Shown piece after piece: positions 37,732-47,769 of a stretch of DNA of 63,695 nucleotides. The notes below the pieces were generated by a model. It searched no databases. It worked only from the letters and a program-made list of their open reading frames with translations, and was not told the origin of the DNA. The translations under genes were made by a program, and so were the position numbers. Each line of letters opens with the position of its first letter. The first letter of the stretch is position 1. The DNA is from Phycisphaeraceae bacterium. GTDB lineage: Bacteria > Planctomycetota > Phycisphaerae > Phycisphaerales > Phycisphaeraceae. The stretch lies in the NCBI GenBank assembly GCA_020851465.1, contig JADZCR010000014.1, positions 1 through 63,695 of the forward strand, given 5' to 3'.

Positions 37732-38790
37732 TTACTTTGCTGCGGGTTGGCTGGTGGCGGCTGGTGGCTTGAGCTTATCGAGTGACGACTGCGCTTCCTG
37801 TTTCACGTTGGCGGGTACATCCGGCATTTCGATCACCTTCGTGTAATCAGCCGTCGCGCGGGTGGGGTCTTTCTCCTCCTCATACAACAGGCCGCGCGCG
37901 ACCAGTGCCTGTGCGACCCACGCAGCCGGAGCATTGCTCAATTCGATAGCCTGTGCGTAGTCAGCCATAGCGCGGGTCTTATCGCCTCCCTTGCGGTAAG
38001 CCGTGCCGCGATGAACCAAGGCCTCGGCGACGACCTCGACCTGCGCATTCTTCAACTCGATCGCGCGCGTGTAGTCGGCAATCGCGCTGGCAGCATCGCC
38101 CCCGTGGTCAAACGACACTCCGCGGCTCAGATAGGCGACAGCGAGCTTTTCCACCGGAGCATATCCCATGTCGATCACCCGCGTGAAATCGGCGACGGCG
38201 TTGGTGGTGTCCTTCAACTGCTCATACGACAGGCCGCGGTAGATCAGCGCATCAATAACCTGTCGGATCGAAAAATCCTTGATGCCGATCACCTTGGCGA
38301 AGTCCGCGATCGCGCGTTGATGGTCTGCCGCTTTGCGGTACGCCGTGCCTCGGTTAAAGAGTGCCTGTCCGACTGTTTCGACCGGCGCGTCCTCCATGTC
38401 GATCACCCGTGAAAAGTCCGCGATCGCGCGGGTGTCATCACCGCTTTCGCTGAAAGCTGTGCCGCGCACAAGCAGCGCGAGGGCGACCTGTTGGGCGGGG
38501 GCGTCCTTCATCTCGATCAGCATCGTGTAGTCGATGTAAGCGCGGATGGTATCTCCATCCAGGCCGTACGACACGCCTCGGTTGAGCAGTTGCTCCGCGA
38601 TGCCTGCCGTGTCGATTTCCTTTGCACGCAGGGATGCGACGAAGTCCTCCTCCCCCTTGATGATGTCCCGCATTTCTTGTTTAGTTTTGGTGCTGCCCGG
38701 CGGCGTCAAGTCCGCCCGCAGCACATCGCCGCCCCAGACCACCAGAAAAAAGCTGACGACCAGGGTCAAGGTACCGTGTCTGCAAAACAT
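37732..38790 (-). CDS. Exported tetratricopeptide-repeat protein
   Basis: 352 residues with a signal-like N-terminus (LTLVVSFFLVVWGGDVLRA) and about six or seven repeats of roughly 38 residues, each ending in a phrase such as GDDTRAIADFSRVIDM and ALFNRGTAY. The TPR helical solenoid usually mediates protein-protein binding. Repeats are very similar to one another, showing recent internal duplication. The tail is Ala/Pro/Ser-rich. The ATG follows AGGAGCAGC. Confidence 0.82.
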   Translation of the reverse strand: MFCRHGTLTLVVSFFLVVWGGDVLRADLTPPGSTKTKQEMRDIIKGEEDFVASLRAKEIDTAGIAEQLLNRGVSYGLDGDTIRAYIDYTMLIEMKDAPAQQVALALLVRGTAFSESGDDTRAIADFSRVIDMEDAPVETVGQALFNRGTAYRKAADHQRAIADFAKVIGIKDFSIRQVIDALIYRGLSYEQLKDTTNAVADFTRVIDMGYAPVEKLAVAYLSRGVSFDHGGDAASAIADYTRAIELKNAQVEVVAEALVHRGTAYRKGGDKTRAMADYAQAIELSNAPAAWVAQALVARGLLYEEEKDPTRATADYTKVIEMPDVPANVKQEAQSSLDKLKPPAATSQPAAK

Positions 38791-39013
38791 AGGCTGCTGC
38801 TCCTGATGTGGTGCGAATAAACGGCCGACTATCCGGCGGACCGCATCTCAATACTTCAGCTTACCGTGAGTGAGTCTGTCCGGTTGAACAAAATTTTACG
38901 TGAGTTAAATCAGAAAGGCTCGCACTGAAAACCGCAATCTCACCGCGAGGCATGACATGACCTCGTGCGATGAATGGCGTGCCGATCAGCAGGCCGGAGT
39001 ACCTTAGAAGTCG

Positions 39014-41365
39014 TCAGCGTTCATCGACGACCTCATAAACCTTGTCGCCGATCACGAGTTGCATTTTCGTGCCGACGGAGAGCCACGCTGCCGTGTCGGG
39101 ATGATCGTTGAGGAGTTTGAAATAGTCCTCACTGCCGAACTTCACGATGATCGGCTTGATGTTTTCCTGCTGTTGGACGTTTTCGTCGATCCACATATCT
39201 CCGTTGCGGTAAAACGCCCGCCCGCGAATGTAGCGGACGCGCACCGCTCCGGCCGCATCCGTCCCGCCCGTCGGTCGCGATGCGCCGGGTCGATCACGAT
39301 CGGTCGGCATGGTGTAAACCAGGGCATCGACGTTGCGCATGGATTGGGTTGCTTCCGAGGCTTTGACCCCGCCTGCCGGCATGGGGATGCCGCCGCCGCC
39401 CGCGTCCTGTGCAACGCCCGGCATCGCATTGCCGCTGCGCTCCGTGCGGAACTCCTGATACATCCGGCCGAGTTTTTCCGCCTCGTCCTTCCGCACCGCG
39501 GAGGAAACCCGCTGTGCAGCCGGGATGTTGCGCTGCTGCTCGTCCTCGATGATCAGGTACGACGTGTAAGGGGTGACGATCCCATACTTGCGCGCCAGCT
39601 CAACCGTTTCGTCGCGCAGCTCTTTGGTTTCGCCATGAAGCCGGATTTCTTCCAGGAGATAGCCGATGCGTCTGGTCGCCCAGAGTCGCGGAATGAAGCC
39701 GTACTCAGCGGACTTATCCGTAAAGGTCGCTTCGGAGACGAACTTTTTCTTTTCGCCATTGACGAATCCTTCGAGCGTCACGGTCGTCGGCCCGCTGCCG
39801 GTGTATTGACCAAAGAGTACGAGTTGATCGCCCACAAAAAGATCGGGCAAGGCAGCCGGATAAGTTTTGCTGGTGCGGATTTTGTCACCGAAAGAAAGCG
39901 TCAGACCGGTGAGTACGGGCTGGTTGATCCGTGCGTAGAAGTTGGAAACTTTCACCTCGATGTCTTCGCTGGGGAGGACATACTGGCTCGAAGCGCGGGT
40001 CTGTTGAGTGATCTTGTCGAGCAGATGCGTGTTGATGTCGTTGCCGACACCGAAGCAGAACACGCGCACGGTTTTGTCTCCGACGAGTTTGGTCAGATGG
40101 TTGGTGATGGCGTCCTCGTCGCGTTCGCCGATGGTCGGCTGGCCGTCGGTGAGGAAGATGATGTAACGAGGCCGGCTGGTGTCGTCAGCGTCTTTCGCGC
40201 CTTTTGACAGAATCGCCTCCGCTGCCGCCTTGAGCGCATCATCGATGGCGGTGCCGCCGCTGGCGGAGAAGGTGTCGATGAACGCGCGTGCTGTGGCGCG
40301 GTTGGTGTCGTTGACCGGAAGCAGGGCCTTGAAAAGCGGCTCAGCCTCGGTCGCGAATCGGATCACCTCAAAGCGATCGCCCGTGTTGAGGCTGTTGACG
40401 CAATATAAGAGAGCCTTCTGCGCTTGTTTGATCTTTTCGCCCGACATCGACCCGGAGGTATCGACGACGAACACCACGTCCTTGGCTGACACTTTCGCCT
40501 TCTCCGCCAACGCGCCCGGCGAAGCCAGCAGCATGAAATATCCGCCGCCTCCCGGCATCTGGCCGGCCCGTGCCATTCCTTCCGGGCCTGCAAAACTCAG
40601 CAGGTTCACTGCGATATCACCCTTCTCGCGCAGCGGGGCAAAGAGGAGTTGAAAGTCGGTGTCCGGCCGGACATCACGGGCTTCAAATCCGATCGTCGCG
40701 GAGTGTTCCCCGTGTCTTTTGATCTCGACCTGGTGGCTGGGCGAGTGGATCGACTTGAGCGCCTGCTTGGTCGTCACCTCGCACTTGATCGCCACCTGGG
40801 GGATCGGCTCAGGTGAAAACTTCTCGGTGTTGAGCGGGTAGGTGTAGGATATCAGCCCGTTGTCGCTCTTGAGAACCTGTGTGTATTTGAGCGTGATCCG
40901 CTTTTCGCTCAGCGGCTCGATGGGGAAGACGCGCACCTTGAACAGACCGCGGCCTGCATATTCCATCAGTGCGGGATCGCGCGTCTTGCGGACGATCTCT
41001 TCGTAGATGCTGCGAGCCTTGGTCGCGTCGAGCAGCTCAGCTTTGACCTGCTGGCCGTTGATGTCCATGGTGAACTGATCGATCTGCCCACCCTCAGGCA
41101 GCGGGAAAATGTATGTGCCTTCGAGTCGCTGCTGGCTGGGGTTGTAAAAAACCTGATCGACCGAAGTCACCGCAACCTGATCGTCGATCTTCACCTCGAC
41201 GAGGTGCTTGCGGATGTGCAGGGGAGCAAAGACGGGATGGATCGGCCGGACGACATCGACCGGAGGCGGCGGGTCGATGATGACGATCAGGCCATCCGCC
41301 AGAGCCGCGGACGCTGCCAGTAAACCGATCACGACCGCGATGAAAAGGTGACGCAAGCTGAGCAT
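39014..41365 (-). CDS. Exported VIT and von Willebrand A domain protein
   Basis: About 783 residues. A signal peptide (MLSLRHLFIAVVIGLLAASA) is followed by a VIT domain (residues ~45-170; includes YIFPLPEGGQIDQFTM and RSIYEEIVRKTRDPA), then a VWA domain whose metal-ion-dependent adhesion site DTSGS is at 302-306. A C-terminal region follows with LARKYGIVTPYTSYLI. VIT-VWA proteins resemble inter-alpha-trypsin inhibitor heavy chains; in bacteria they are usually surface or periplasmic and of unknown role. The ATG follows GGGAGG. A divergent CBM9-like gene is 492 bases away. Confidence 0.9.
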   Translation of the reverse strand: MLSLRHLFIAVVIGLLAASAALADGLIVIIDPPPPVDVVRPIHPVFAPLHIRKHLVEVKIDDQVAVTSVDQVFYNPSQQRLEGTYIFPLPEGGQIDQFTMDINGQQVKAELLDATKARSIYEEIVRKTRDPALMEYAGRGLFKVRVFPIEPLSEKRITLKYTQVLKSDNGLISYTYPLNTEKFSPEPIPQVAIKCEVTTKQALKSIHSPSHQVEIKRHGEHSATIGFEARDVRPDTDFQLLFAPLREKGDIAVNLLSFAGPEGMARAGQMPGGGGYFMLLASPGALAEKAKVSAKDVVFVVDTSGSMSGEKIKQAQKALLYCVNSLNTGDRFEVIRFATEAEPLFKALLPVNDTNRATARAFIDTFSASGGTAIDDALKAAAEAILSKGAKDADDTSRPRYIIFLTDGQPTIGERDEDAITNHLTKLVGDKTVRVFCFGVGNDINTHLLDKITQQTRASSQYVLPSEDIEVKVSNFYARINQPVLTGLTLSFGDKIRTSKTYPAALPDLFVGDQLVLFGQYTGSGPTTVTLEGFVNGEKKKFVSEATFTDKSAEYGFIPRLWATRRIGYLLEEIRLHGETKELRDETVELARKYGIVTPYTSYLIIEDEQQRNIPAAQRVSSAVRKDEAEKLGRMYQEFRTERSGNAMPGVAQDAGGGGIPMPAGGVKASEATQSMRNVDALVYTMPTDRDRPGASRPTGGTDAAGAVRVRYIRGRAFYRNGDMWIDENVQQQENIKPIIVKFGSEDYFKLLNDHPDTAAWLSVGTKMQLVIGDKVYEVVDER

Positions 41366-41857
41366 GACAAGGCCTCCCGTTTTCTCTGAATGACTCAGAC
41401 GCCAGGCGAATGGAAAGGTTCCCTTCGGCGGGATTTCACCCTGCCGTGCTGCGGCGTCCGAACGCGGCTGGAGCGGTTCACCCAGACAGCACCTCGCAGC
41501 ATGTCCCGGTAGGAATTGCCGCGAAAATCCCGGCAAATCTCGTCCGAAAAGTCGGTAAGCGATTGACAGGAAAAGCGTTAGGTAGGCGAATACTCCGCGG
41601 GCAGGTTCAAGACGGTCTGGCCGTTGAGTCGCATCAAACACGGCTGCTCCGACAGGTGTTGTTTGGTGGCTTTTCATGCGAGGCTCCGTGACGTGAAGAG
41701 GGCGGCCAGCCGCCGACGTATTTCATCCAGTGAACTATTATAGGCAAGTCGAACTCAATTTTCAAATTAAAATTAACTTTTTCTGCCTCGCAGAAAGTCT
41801 TGGGGTGCGGGGTTTCTCAGCCGTGATATCGTGGCGTCCATTCTCAGGAGCTTCAGC
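41366..41857. other. Divergent promoter region, no gene recognised
   Basis: This lies between the VIT/VWA gene (minus) and the CBM9-like gene (plus). The part 41740-41800 is strikingly AT-rich (TTTTCAAATTAAAATTAACT), a likely promoter area for the plus-strand gene. In 41366-41700 an open minus-strand frame continues from the VIT/VWA gene but has no start signal. Confidence 0.5.
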
Positions 41858-42901
41858 ATGTTCAGACCGCTGTTCATCACACCCGTTCTCATTGCCCTGG
41901 CCTTCGCGGGTTCAGCCTTGGCTGCCGACCCGACTCCGGCGGACCTTGCGCTGGCGGCGAAGTTCGAGGCCCTCAAGCAAAAGCTCGACACAGGCCGGGG
42001 ACGCGAAGTCATCAACCTCACCCGCGACAACTCACCCGATGCCCAGGGCTGGATCGGGTTCACCAAGGAGAACACCGGCGAGATGGCGCTCCAGCGTCTC
42101 AAGGGTCACCTGCCCGCGACGGATGCACAGCTCGCCGCCTCCCGCGCGTCCTATGGCCGGGTCGTCTCCATGCTCGAAAAAATCGACCGCAGTCCCGAAG
42201 CAAAACCCTACGAGATCGTCCAGCGTCGTAAAGAGATCACCATCGACGGCCGGATCGACCCCAAGGAATGGAAAGGGGCGAATGTCGTCCCGCTTGCTTA
42301 TATCTTTCCCCACACGGAACCGACCACGGATTCCGTCGCCACCTGTCGGCTGATGTGGGACAGCCGGAATCTCTACGCTGCGTTCGACGTGCCCGACGCT
42401 CAGATCATGGGTAACGAAGCTCTGGACAACGAAAAGAACACGTTCCTCTACGACTGCGTGGAGTTGTTTCTCGTACCCGATCCGCGTTTTCCTGCTTACT
42501 GGGAAATCAACGTCACGCCGAAAAATGAAATCCTCGATCGGCTGATTATGAAAAAGTCGCGCGGCTGGTTTGGGGAACCCGACCCAAGCGAAGACATCGA
42601 AGGCATCAAGGTCGCGACGAAGCTGTCACCCGATTCTTCCAGCCCTGACGCTGATCACACAGAGCAGAAGCCCGGGTACTCCATCGAGATTGCCATTCCC
42701 TGGTCCCAGCTTCCCAACATGCGCCATGGTCCGCGGGTCGGCGACACGCTGTTGGGTGTCATGGCCTGGTCCGATGTCAACGACAAAATCGACTACGGCC
42801 ACCAGAAGTATTACAGCCAGGTGCCGACCGTCGCTGGATTCAACAGCGTGTGGGAGTTTCAGGTACTCAAGCTGGTCGGGAAAAAAGGCTGGTTTGATTG
42901 A
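41858..42901 (+). CDS. Exported protein with CBM9-like domain
   Basis: 347 residues. The signal peptide MFRPLFITPVLIALAFAGSA is followed by about 110 residues of unrecognised sequence, then a family 9 carbohydrate-binding-like domain starting ITIDGRIDPKEWKGA and continuing with LMWDSRNLYAAFDV, DCVELFLVPD and YSIEIAIPWSQL, the usual order of such domains. It probably binds a polysaccharide outside the cell. The ATG follows CAGGAG. No enzyme domain is seen. Confidence 0.8.
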   Translation: MFRPLFITPVLIALAFAGSALAADPTPADLALAAKFEALKQKLDTGRGREVINLTRDNSPDAQGWIGFTKENTGEMALQRLKGHLPATDAQLAASRASYGRVVSMLEKIDRSPEAKPYEIVQRRKEITIDGRIDPKEWKGANVVPLAYIFPHTEPTTDSVATCRLMWDSRNLYAAFDVPDAQIMGNEALDNEKNTFLYDCVELFLVPDPRFPAYWEINVTPKNEILDRLIMKKSRGWFGEPDPSEDIEGIKVATKLSPDSSSPDADHTEQKPGYSIEIAIPWSQLPNMRHGPRVGDTLLGVMAWSDVNDKIDYGHQKYYSQVPTVAGFNSVWEFQVLKLVGKKGWFD

Positions 42902-42972
42902 GAAACCAGCTCGCACCGAGGCGGCTGCGCTGAGGATCGCGCCCGTTGCATTGATCGCGGCTGTCTGAGTCG

Positions 42973-43728
42973 TCAGGTCACGCGCAGGATTTTCTGACGC
43001 GGCGCGGTTGCGGTCAGTCGTTCAAGCGTGTCTGAGCCAAACTCAGCAAGCACGAACTCCGCACCGTCGAGTCGGCCTTGCAGCGTCTCCGGCTGGTGCA
43101 TGTCCAGGGCCATGAACTGATACCGCCCCTCGCGCAGAAATTGCCGCACCAGTGCGTCAGCCTGCGAACCCTCCTCGCCGGTCATGCAGCGGAAATTACC
43201 CTGAAGCCACACGCCCATGTTTGTCAGCTCATCGAGACACTTGCCCACCTCCGTCGTGCAGCGGAGCCGCTCAGGATGCGCGAGAATCGGCTGGTAGCCT
43301 TCGCTGAGCAGTTTCTCGAAAGTCGGCGTCACCCACTTCTCCCACTTGTCACCCCAGAAATCGACGAGCAGACAACGGCTGCCCGCCAGCGTTGGCAGCT
43401 CACGACGCTTCATTTCGGAAACGAAGTTTTTATGCAGCCGCACTTCGCCGCCAGTCCAGAGTCGGTAGTCCAGCCCGCGGGCGTTCAGGTGAATCTGAAG
43501 ACTCTCGGTCAGATCGCGGATGCTCTCCGTGGTAATCAGCGGAAACTGCGCGCTCCAGAAGTGCGGCGTGCAGATCGTGCCCACATAGCCCTGGGCGATC
43601 AATCGCTCCACGCACGCCACTGAATCGTCGAGATCACGACAGCCGTCATCAATCCCCGGCAGAAGGTGGCTATGGATGTCGATCTTTCCCGGCGGCAGGG
43701 GATCGGATGTGATGGCGTCCTCAGTCAT
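42973..43728 (-). CDS. PHP-type tyrosine phosphatase, CpsB/YwqE-like
   Basis: About 251 residues of the PHP metal-dependent phosphatase fold. DIHSHLLPGIDDG, CTPHF and ILAHPER contain the metal-binding His and Asp residues of the CpsB/YwqE group, which dephosphorylate proteins involved in capsule and exopolysaccharide production. The start is taken as ATG 43728; the frame extends upstream to 43785. The gene follows cinA on the same strand with a 60-base gap. Confidence 0.82.
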   Translation of the reverse strand: MTEDAITSDPLPPGKIDIHSHLLPGIDDGCRDLDDSVACVERLIAQGYVGTICTPHFWSAQFPLITTESIRDLTESLQIHLNARGLDYRLWTGGEVRLHKNFVSEMKRRELPTLAGSRCLLVDFWGDKWEKWVTPTFEKLLSEGYQPILAHPERLRCTTEVGKCLDELTNMGVWLQGNFRCMTGEEGSQADALVRQFLREGRYQFMALDMHQPETLQGRLDGAEFVLAEFGSDTLERLTATAPRQKILRVT

Positions 43729-43788
43729 GATCGTGAAAGTATAGAGAGTCAGCAAAGACGATCCGCCCTCGCGCTGGTGCGACACCCG

Positions 43789-45144
43789 TCAGGAGACGAT
43801 TCTGCCGAACCCCAGGGCATCCAGCGACACGCCCATCAGATCGAAACGAAGCAATTGCAGCGCAGACTTGGCAGCGCGGTCACGGACAGCATCGCGGTCG
43901 CCGCCGAGGTCCAGACGAAAGACGCTCGTCGCTTTCGTCTTTGACGCCAGCCCGATGAAGACCGTGCCCACGGGTTTGTGGATCGTTCCTCCTTCCGGGC
44001 CGGCAATGCCGGTGACGGAAAGTGCCAGACTCGCCTTACCGCGCGTCAACGCTCCTTCCGCCATCGCCCGCGCAACCGGTTCACTCACCGCGCCGTGCAG
44101 GTCGATCAGCTCCGTCGGCACACCTAGTTGCGATGTCTTCATCGCGTTGGCGTACGTCACCCATCCGCCGAGATAAATCTCACTCGACCCCGACACATCG
44201 GTGATCATCTTGCCCAGCGAGCCGCCGGTGCAGCTCTCCGCGGTGACGAGCAGCAGCCGTGCCTCGCGCAGCATGGCGACCACGGTTTCCTGAATCGTCG
44301 TTTCATCGCGTCCGTAAATGATCGGGCCGAGCTGTTTCTCGATGAGTGCGATCGTCTCGTCCATCGCAGCGCGGGCCTGATTGTGTTCCGGGAATTCGCT
44401 CCGCACACGCACCGAGACGACGCCGCCTGCGACGGTCGTGCCGACCACGGGATTACGTTTGCGATCCATCAACGAGCCGAGCTTTTCCGCCACAGCGCTT
44501 TCACCCTTGCCGAACGTGTTGATCTTCGTGGTGAGGATGACATTGCGCCGCGAGGATGGATTTGCCGAAAGATTATCGGTGGGATTCCCGGAGTTGCTTC
44601 CGGGGTTACTTCCGAGGTTGTTTCCGGGGGTAAGTTTGTCGATATCCGGGCCGATGGAGAGTCGCCACATCGCCAGCATTTCGCTGGGTACGCCGGGCGT
44701 GACGTAGATGGTTGCGCCGTTGAGATGAGCCTTGATGCCCGGCGCCGTGCCGCAGGAGTTGGGGATCACTTCCGATCCGACCGGGTGCATCGCCTGAACT
44801 TTATTTCGTTCGGGCATTTCGCGGCTGCGCCGAATAAACATCGCGCGGATCACTTCGACGCTGGGAAGATGGATGACGAGGTTGACGCCCATCGCGTCCG
44901 CCAGTGCATCGCGTGTGAGGTCGTCGTCGGTGGGGCCAAGACCGCCGGAGATGATGACCAGCTTCGCCGCCTTTGATGCTTCGATGATCGCTTGCCGGAT
45001 GGCTGCCCGATCGTCGGCGATGGTCTGGTGATATCGCGTGCCGATGCCGCGCGCGACCAGCTCCGCGCTGAGGTACGCGCTGTTGGTGTCCACGGTCTGA
45101 CCCAGAACCAGTTCATCGCCGATGGAAAGAATGATGGCTTGCAT
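43789..45144 (-). CDS. cinA: CinA: competence/damage-inducible protein A with nicotinamide-nucleotide amidase domain
   Basis: 451 residues. The N-terminal molybdopterin-binding-like domain (IILSIGDELVLGQTVDTNSA, IISGGLGPTDDDLTRDA) is followed by the C-terminal pyridine-nucleotide amidase domain with its TAESCTGGSL and VTGIAGPEGGT motifs. Between the N-terminal domain and the rest is a low-complexity Asn/Gly/Pro/Ser stretch encoded by a 12-bp repeat (44588-44635). The ATG start is clear. Such proteins recycle nicotinamide mononucleotide. Confidence 0.93.
   Translation of the reverse strand: MQAIILSIGDELVLGQTVDTNSAYLSAELVARGIGTRYHQTIADDRAAIRQAIIEASKAAKLVIISGGLGPTDDDLTRDALADAMGVNLVIHLPSVEVIRAMFIRRSREMPERNKVQAMHPVGSEVIPNSCGTAPGIKAHLNGATIYVTPGVPSEMLAMWRLSIGPDIDKLTPGNNLGSNPGSNSGNPTDNLSANPSSRRNVILTTKINTFGKGESAVAEKLGSLMDRKRNPVVGTTVAGGVVSVRVRSEFPEHNQARAAMDETIALIEKQLGPIIYGRDETTIQETVVAMLREARLLLVTAESCTGGSLGKMITDVSGSSEIYLGGWVTYANAMKTSQLGVPTELIDLHGAVSEPVARAMAEGALTRGKASLALSVTGIAGPEGGTIHKPVGTVFIGLASKTKATSVFRLDLGGDRDAVRDRAAKSALQLLRFDLMGVSLDALGFGRIVS
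44588..44635 (-). repeat. In-frame 12-bp minisatellite inside cinA
   Basis: Four consecutive degenerate units, seen on the plus strand as CCGGAGTTGCTT, CCGGGGTTACTT, CCGAGGTTGTTT and CCGGGGGTAAGT, encode an Asn/Pro/Gly/Ser repeat. Multiples of 12 keep the frame, so copy number could vary between strains without a frameshift. Confidence 0.75.
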
Positions 45145-45229
45145 GGCGTGATTTTAAGGGGACGCCGAACGGATGGAGTCGGAGCGTCGAAATCCGTCCT
45201 AGATATTTCGCATCCCGTATAATTCCCGC

Positions 45230-46114
45230 ATGTCTATTGCGACCGCAAAAATCATGGACGGTAAAGCCGTCGCCCAGCAGGTGCTCGATCGCTGCGCTCT
45301 GCGCGTCAAGGAAATCATTGCCGCATCCGGCGTCACGCCGTGTCTGGCGACGATTCTTGTCGGCGATGATCCGGCGTCGGCGACGTATGTGAAAATGAAG
45401 GGCAAGCGCTGCGAAGCCGTGGGAATGAAATCGCTGCGCGTCGAGATGCCCAGCAGCACCACGACTGCGGAATTGATCGCCAAAATCCGTGAGCTGGGTT
45501 CCAGTCGATCGGTCCATGGCATCCTCCTGCAGCATCCCGTGCCGCACCACATCGACGAACGCGCCGCCTTCGAGGCGATCCCCGGTGAAAAGGATGTCGA
45601 TGGCGTCACGATTCAGAGTTTCGGTGTGATCTCCTTCGGCCTGCCGACCGGCGGCTACGGCTCATGCACGCCGGCGGGAATCATGCGACTGCTCGATGCG
45701 TATCAGATCAACCCTGCGGGTAAACAGGCGGTGGTGATCGGCCGCAGCCCGATCCTCGGCAAACCGATGGCCATGATGCTTCTGGCCAGGGACGCGACCG
45801 TCACCATCTGTCACTCGAAAACCAGAAATCTGCCGGAGATCGTCCGCCAGGGCGATATCGTCGTCGCGGCGGTGGGGCGGGCACGCTTTGTTCAAGGTGA
45901 ATGGATCAAGCAAGGCTCAGTCGTCATCGATGCCGGGTACAGTGAAGGCAACATCGGCGATGTCGATTTCGACTCGGCGGCAGCGCGGGCCTCTTTGATC
46001 ACTCCGGTACCCGGCGGGGTCGGCCCCATGACGATTGCGACGCTGATCGACCAGACCGCCATCGCCGCGGCTCGGCAACTGAAAATATCTCCAGCGGCTT
46101 CTGCGAGTCTTTGA
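45230..46114 (+). CDS. folD: Methylenetetrahydrofolate dehydrogenase/cyclohydrolase
   Basis: Bifunctional one-carbon enzyme interconverting 5,10-methylene- and 10-formyl-tetrahydrofolate. The 294-residue protein has the substrate-binding region [17 protein letters not shown] with the catalytic Lys, [10 protein letters not shown], the PGEKDVDGV motif, and the NADP-binding [17 protein letters not shown]. Length is normal. The stop is next to the start of the following gene, so they are coupled. Confidence 0.95.
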   Translation: MSIATAKIMDGKAVAQQVLDRCALRVKEIIAASGVTPCLATILVGDDPASATYVKMKGKRCEAVGMKSLRVEMPSSTTTAELIAKIRELGSSRSVHGILLQHPVPHHIDERAAFEAIPGEKDVDGVTIQSFGVISFGLPTGGYGSCTPAGIMRLLDAYQINPAGKQAVVIGRSPILGKPMAMMLLARDATVTICHSKTRNLPEIVRQGDIVVAAVGRARFVQGEWIKQGSVVIDAGYSEGNIGDVDFDSAAARASLITPVPGGVGPMTIATLIDQTAIAAARQLKISPAASASL

Positions 46115-46116
46115 CC

Positions 46117-46713
46117 ATGACCCAGTTCAACGCGCCAACTTACGACATCGAACGGCCAACCGGCCACTGCGCGCTGAGCGGTCGGAAACTCGAAGTCGGT
46201 GAGCTTTACATGGCTGCATTGATCGAGACCGACCTGAGCGCACCCATCCCCGACGGAGCAAGCGCGGGCAACAAGCCGACGGCGGCGGGGCTGGGCTTCA
46301 AGCGGCTCGATATTTCCATGGAAGCCTGGGAGAGCGGGAATCGACCGGAAAATATGTTCAGCTACTGGCGGTCCACCGTTCCAGCAGCCAATCAAAAGAA
46401 AAAACTCTTCGTCGATGATGAAGTGCTCTTGAATCTGTTCCGCCGCCTCGCCGACGCCGATCAGCCGCAGCGTCTGGCGTTCCGCTTTGTGCTGGCACTG
46501 ATCCTGATGCGGAAAAAACTTCTCAAATATGACGGCACCGATCGGGAGACTCCTCCCGCGGTGGATGGCCAGCCGCAGCCGCCCCGCGAGTGGTGGCGCG
46601 TGCTGACACGGGGCGACTCCGAACCGCTGCGCGTCCTCAATCCGCAACTCGACGAAGCGCAGATCCAGCAGGTGACGGAACAGTTGGGCGAGATACTCGA
46701 GGCTGAGCTTTGA
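46117..46713 (+). CDS. Conserved hypothetical protein (possible metal-binding N-terminus)
   Basis: 198 residues. The start CALSGRKLEVGELYMAALIE resembles a short motif known in planctomycete proteins of unknown function, in which a Cys and Glu lie near the N-terminus. The middle has FVDDEVLLNLFRRLAD, and the end is acidic (EQLGEILEAEL). It overlaps or abuts the folD stop; ATG 46117 is used although TTG 46111 is possible. It probably shares a transcript with folD. Confidence 0.65.
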   Translation: MTQFNAPTYDIERPTGHCALSGRKLEVGELYMAALIETDLSAPIPDGASAGNKPTAAGLGFKRLDISMEAWESGNRPENMFSYWRSTVPAANQKKKLFVDDEVLLNLFRRLADADQPQRLAFRFVLALILMRKKLLKYDGTDRETPPAVDGQPQPPREWWRVLTRGDSEPLRVLNPQLDEAQIQQVTEQLGEILEAEL

Positions 46714-46880
46714 AGCCCGCACCGCTCAGAGATGGTCGCGTTACATCTCCCCGCTGCTTTTCACGGGAAAAGTCGAGCGGAAATAGCTCACGTCCATCAG
46801 CCGGTGCTGCAAGATCATCCGAGGTCACCCGTCGCACCACAAGCGGCGAGCGGAAGGCGGCGACACAAATCGTTTTTCGG

Positions 46881-47753
46881 ATGGCGACCGTAGTCACCCT
46901 GCTGCTGTCTGCGATGGCGGGTTGCCAGCTACCGCCTGCCACTCAGCCGGCGAGTACGACGCGACCGAGCGGAACAAAAGCAGCGACGACTCGTCCGGCT
47001 CAGACGCAGCCGTCGTTGACTTACGCTGACGTGGCGGCGCGCTACAACAAGAACATCACTCGACTCGACAAGCTCTGGACCGCCGGGACGGTTGAGCTTA
47101 AGTGGACCGATCGAGGTCAGCGACGCTGGGAGCAGGGCGATGTTCATGTCATCCTGCTTCCGCCGTCACGCATGGCTTTTGAGATCAACAAAGCAGGCGT
47201 CACGCTTTTATGGGCCGGCGCGGACCAGGAGCGTTACTGGCTTTTTGATCTTCAGGATCCTCGGACCGCCTATGTCGGCCGACACACGGATTATGGTCGT
47301 TCACCGGAGACGCCGCTGCCGATTCACCCCCTGGACCTCGTGCGCATTCTGGGAGTGACGCCGCTTCCGCTGACAGCCGGCGATGCGACCGTCGAGTGGA
47401 TCGGCAAAGGTGATGCGCGGAGCTGGCTCATCGACTTCCCCGGACGAATGCGGATGGTCGTCGATCCTCGAACCGCGCTGCCCAGCCGCATTGATCTGCT
47501 CGACGCTCGCGGTTACAGCCGAGTCATTGCCCGGCTGTCCGCGCCCGATCGAGTGGAGATCGAAAACGCGCCGCCCGGTGCATTTCCCACGATGAACACA
47601 CGATTTGAAATCACCATGACCGACCGCGACGGCTCGATGACGCTCTACCTCTCGCGCATGACCAATCGCAGCAGCAAGTTCAACGAAAAGATCTTCAACT
47701 TCGACATCCTCAAAAAGATGTTGAAGCCGGAAACGGTCAATGAGTTGAAGTAG
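46881..47753 (+). CDS. Predicted outer-surface lipoprotein
   Basis: 290 residues. MATVVTLLLSAMAGC has a lipobox (SAMAGC), so the Cys is lipidated after signal peptidase II cleavage. A Thr/Ala/Pro-rich linker leads to a domain of beta-type with phrases such as AGTVELKWTDRGQRRW and WLIDFPGRMRMVVDPR, reminiscent of LolA/LolB-type or DUF4292-like lipoprotein folds, but not a certain match. A longer frame from 46710 would precede the lipobox and is not favoured. Confidence 0.7.
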   Translation: MATVVTLLLSAMAGCQLPPATQPASTTRPSGTKAATTRPAQTQPSLTYADVAARYNKNITRLDKLWTAGTVELKWTDRGQRRWEQGDVHVILLPPSRMAFEINKAGVTLLWAGADQERYWLFDLQDPRTAYVGRHTDYGRSPETPLPIHPLDLVRILGVTPLPLTAGDATVEWIGKGDARSWLIDFPGRMRMVVDPRTALPSRIDLLDARGYSRVIARLSAPDRVEIENAPPGAFPTMNTRFEITMTDRDGSMTLYLSRMTNRSSKFNEKIFNFDILKKMLKPETVNELK

Positions 47754-47769
47754 CCCGCAGCCGCGTTCG

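Noticed and set aside
44588..44635. CRISPR-like array
   Set aside because: Units are 12 bp, contiguous and coding, with no spacers; no cas gene is in the window.
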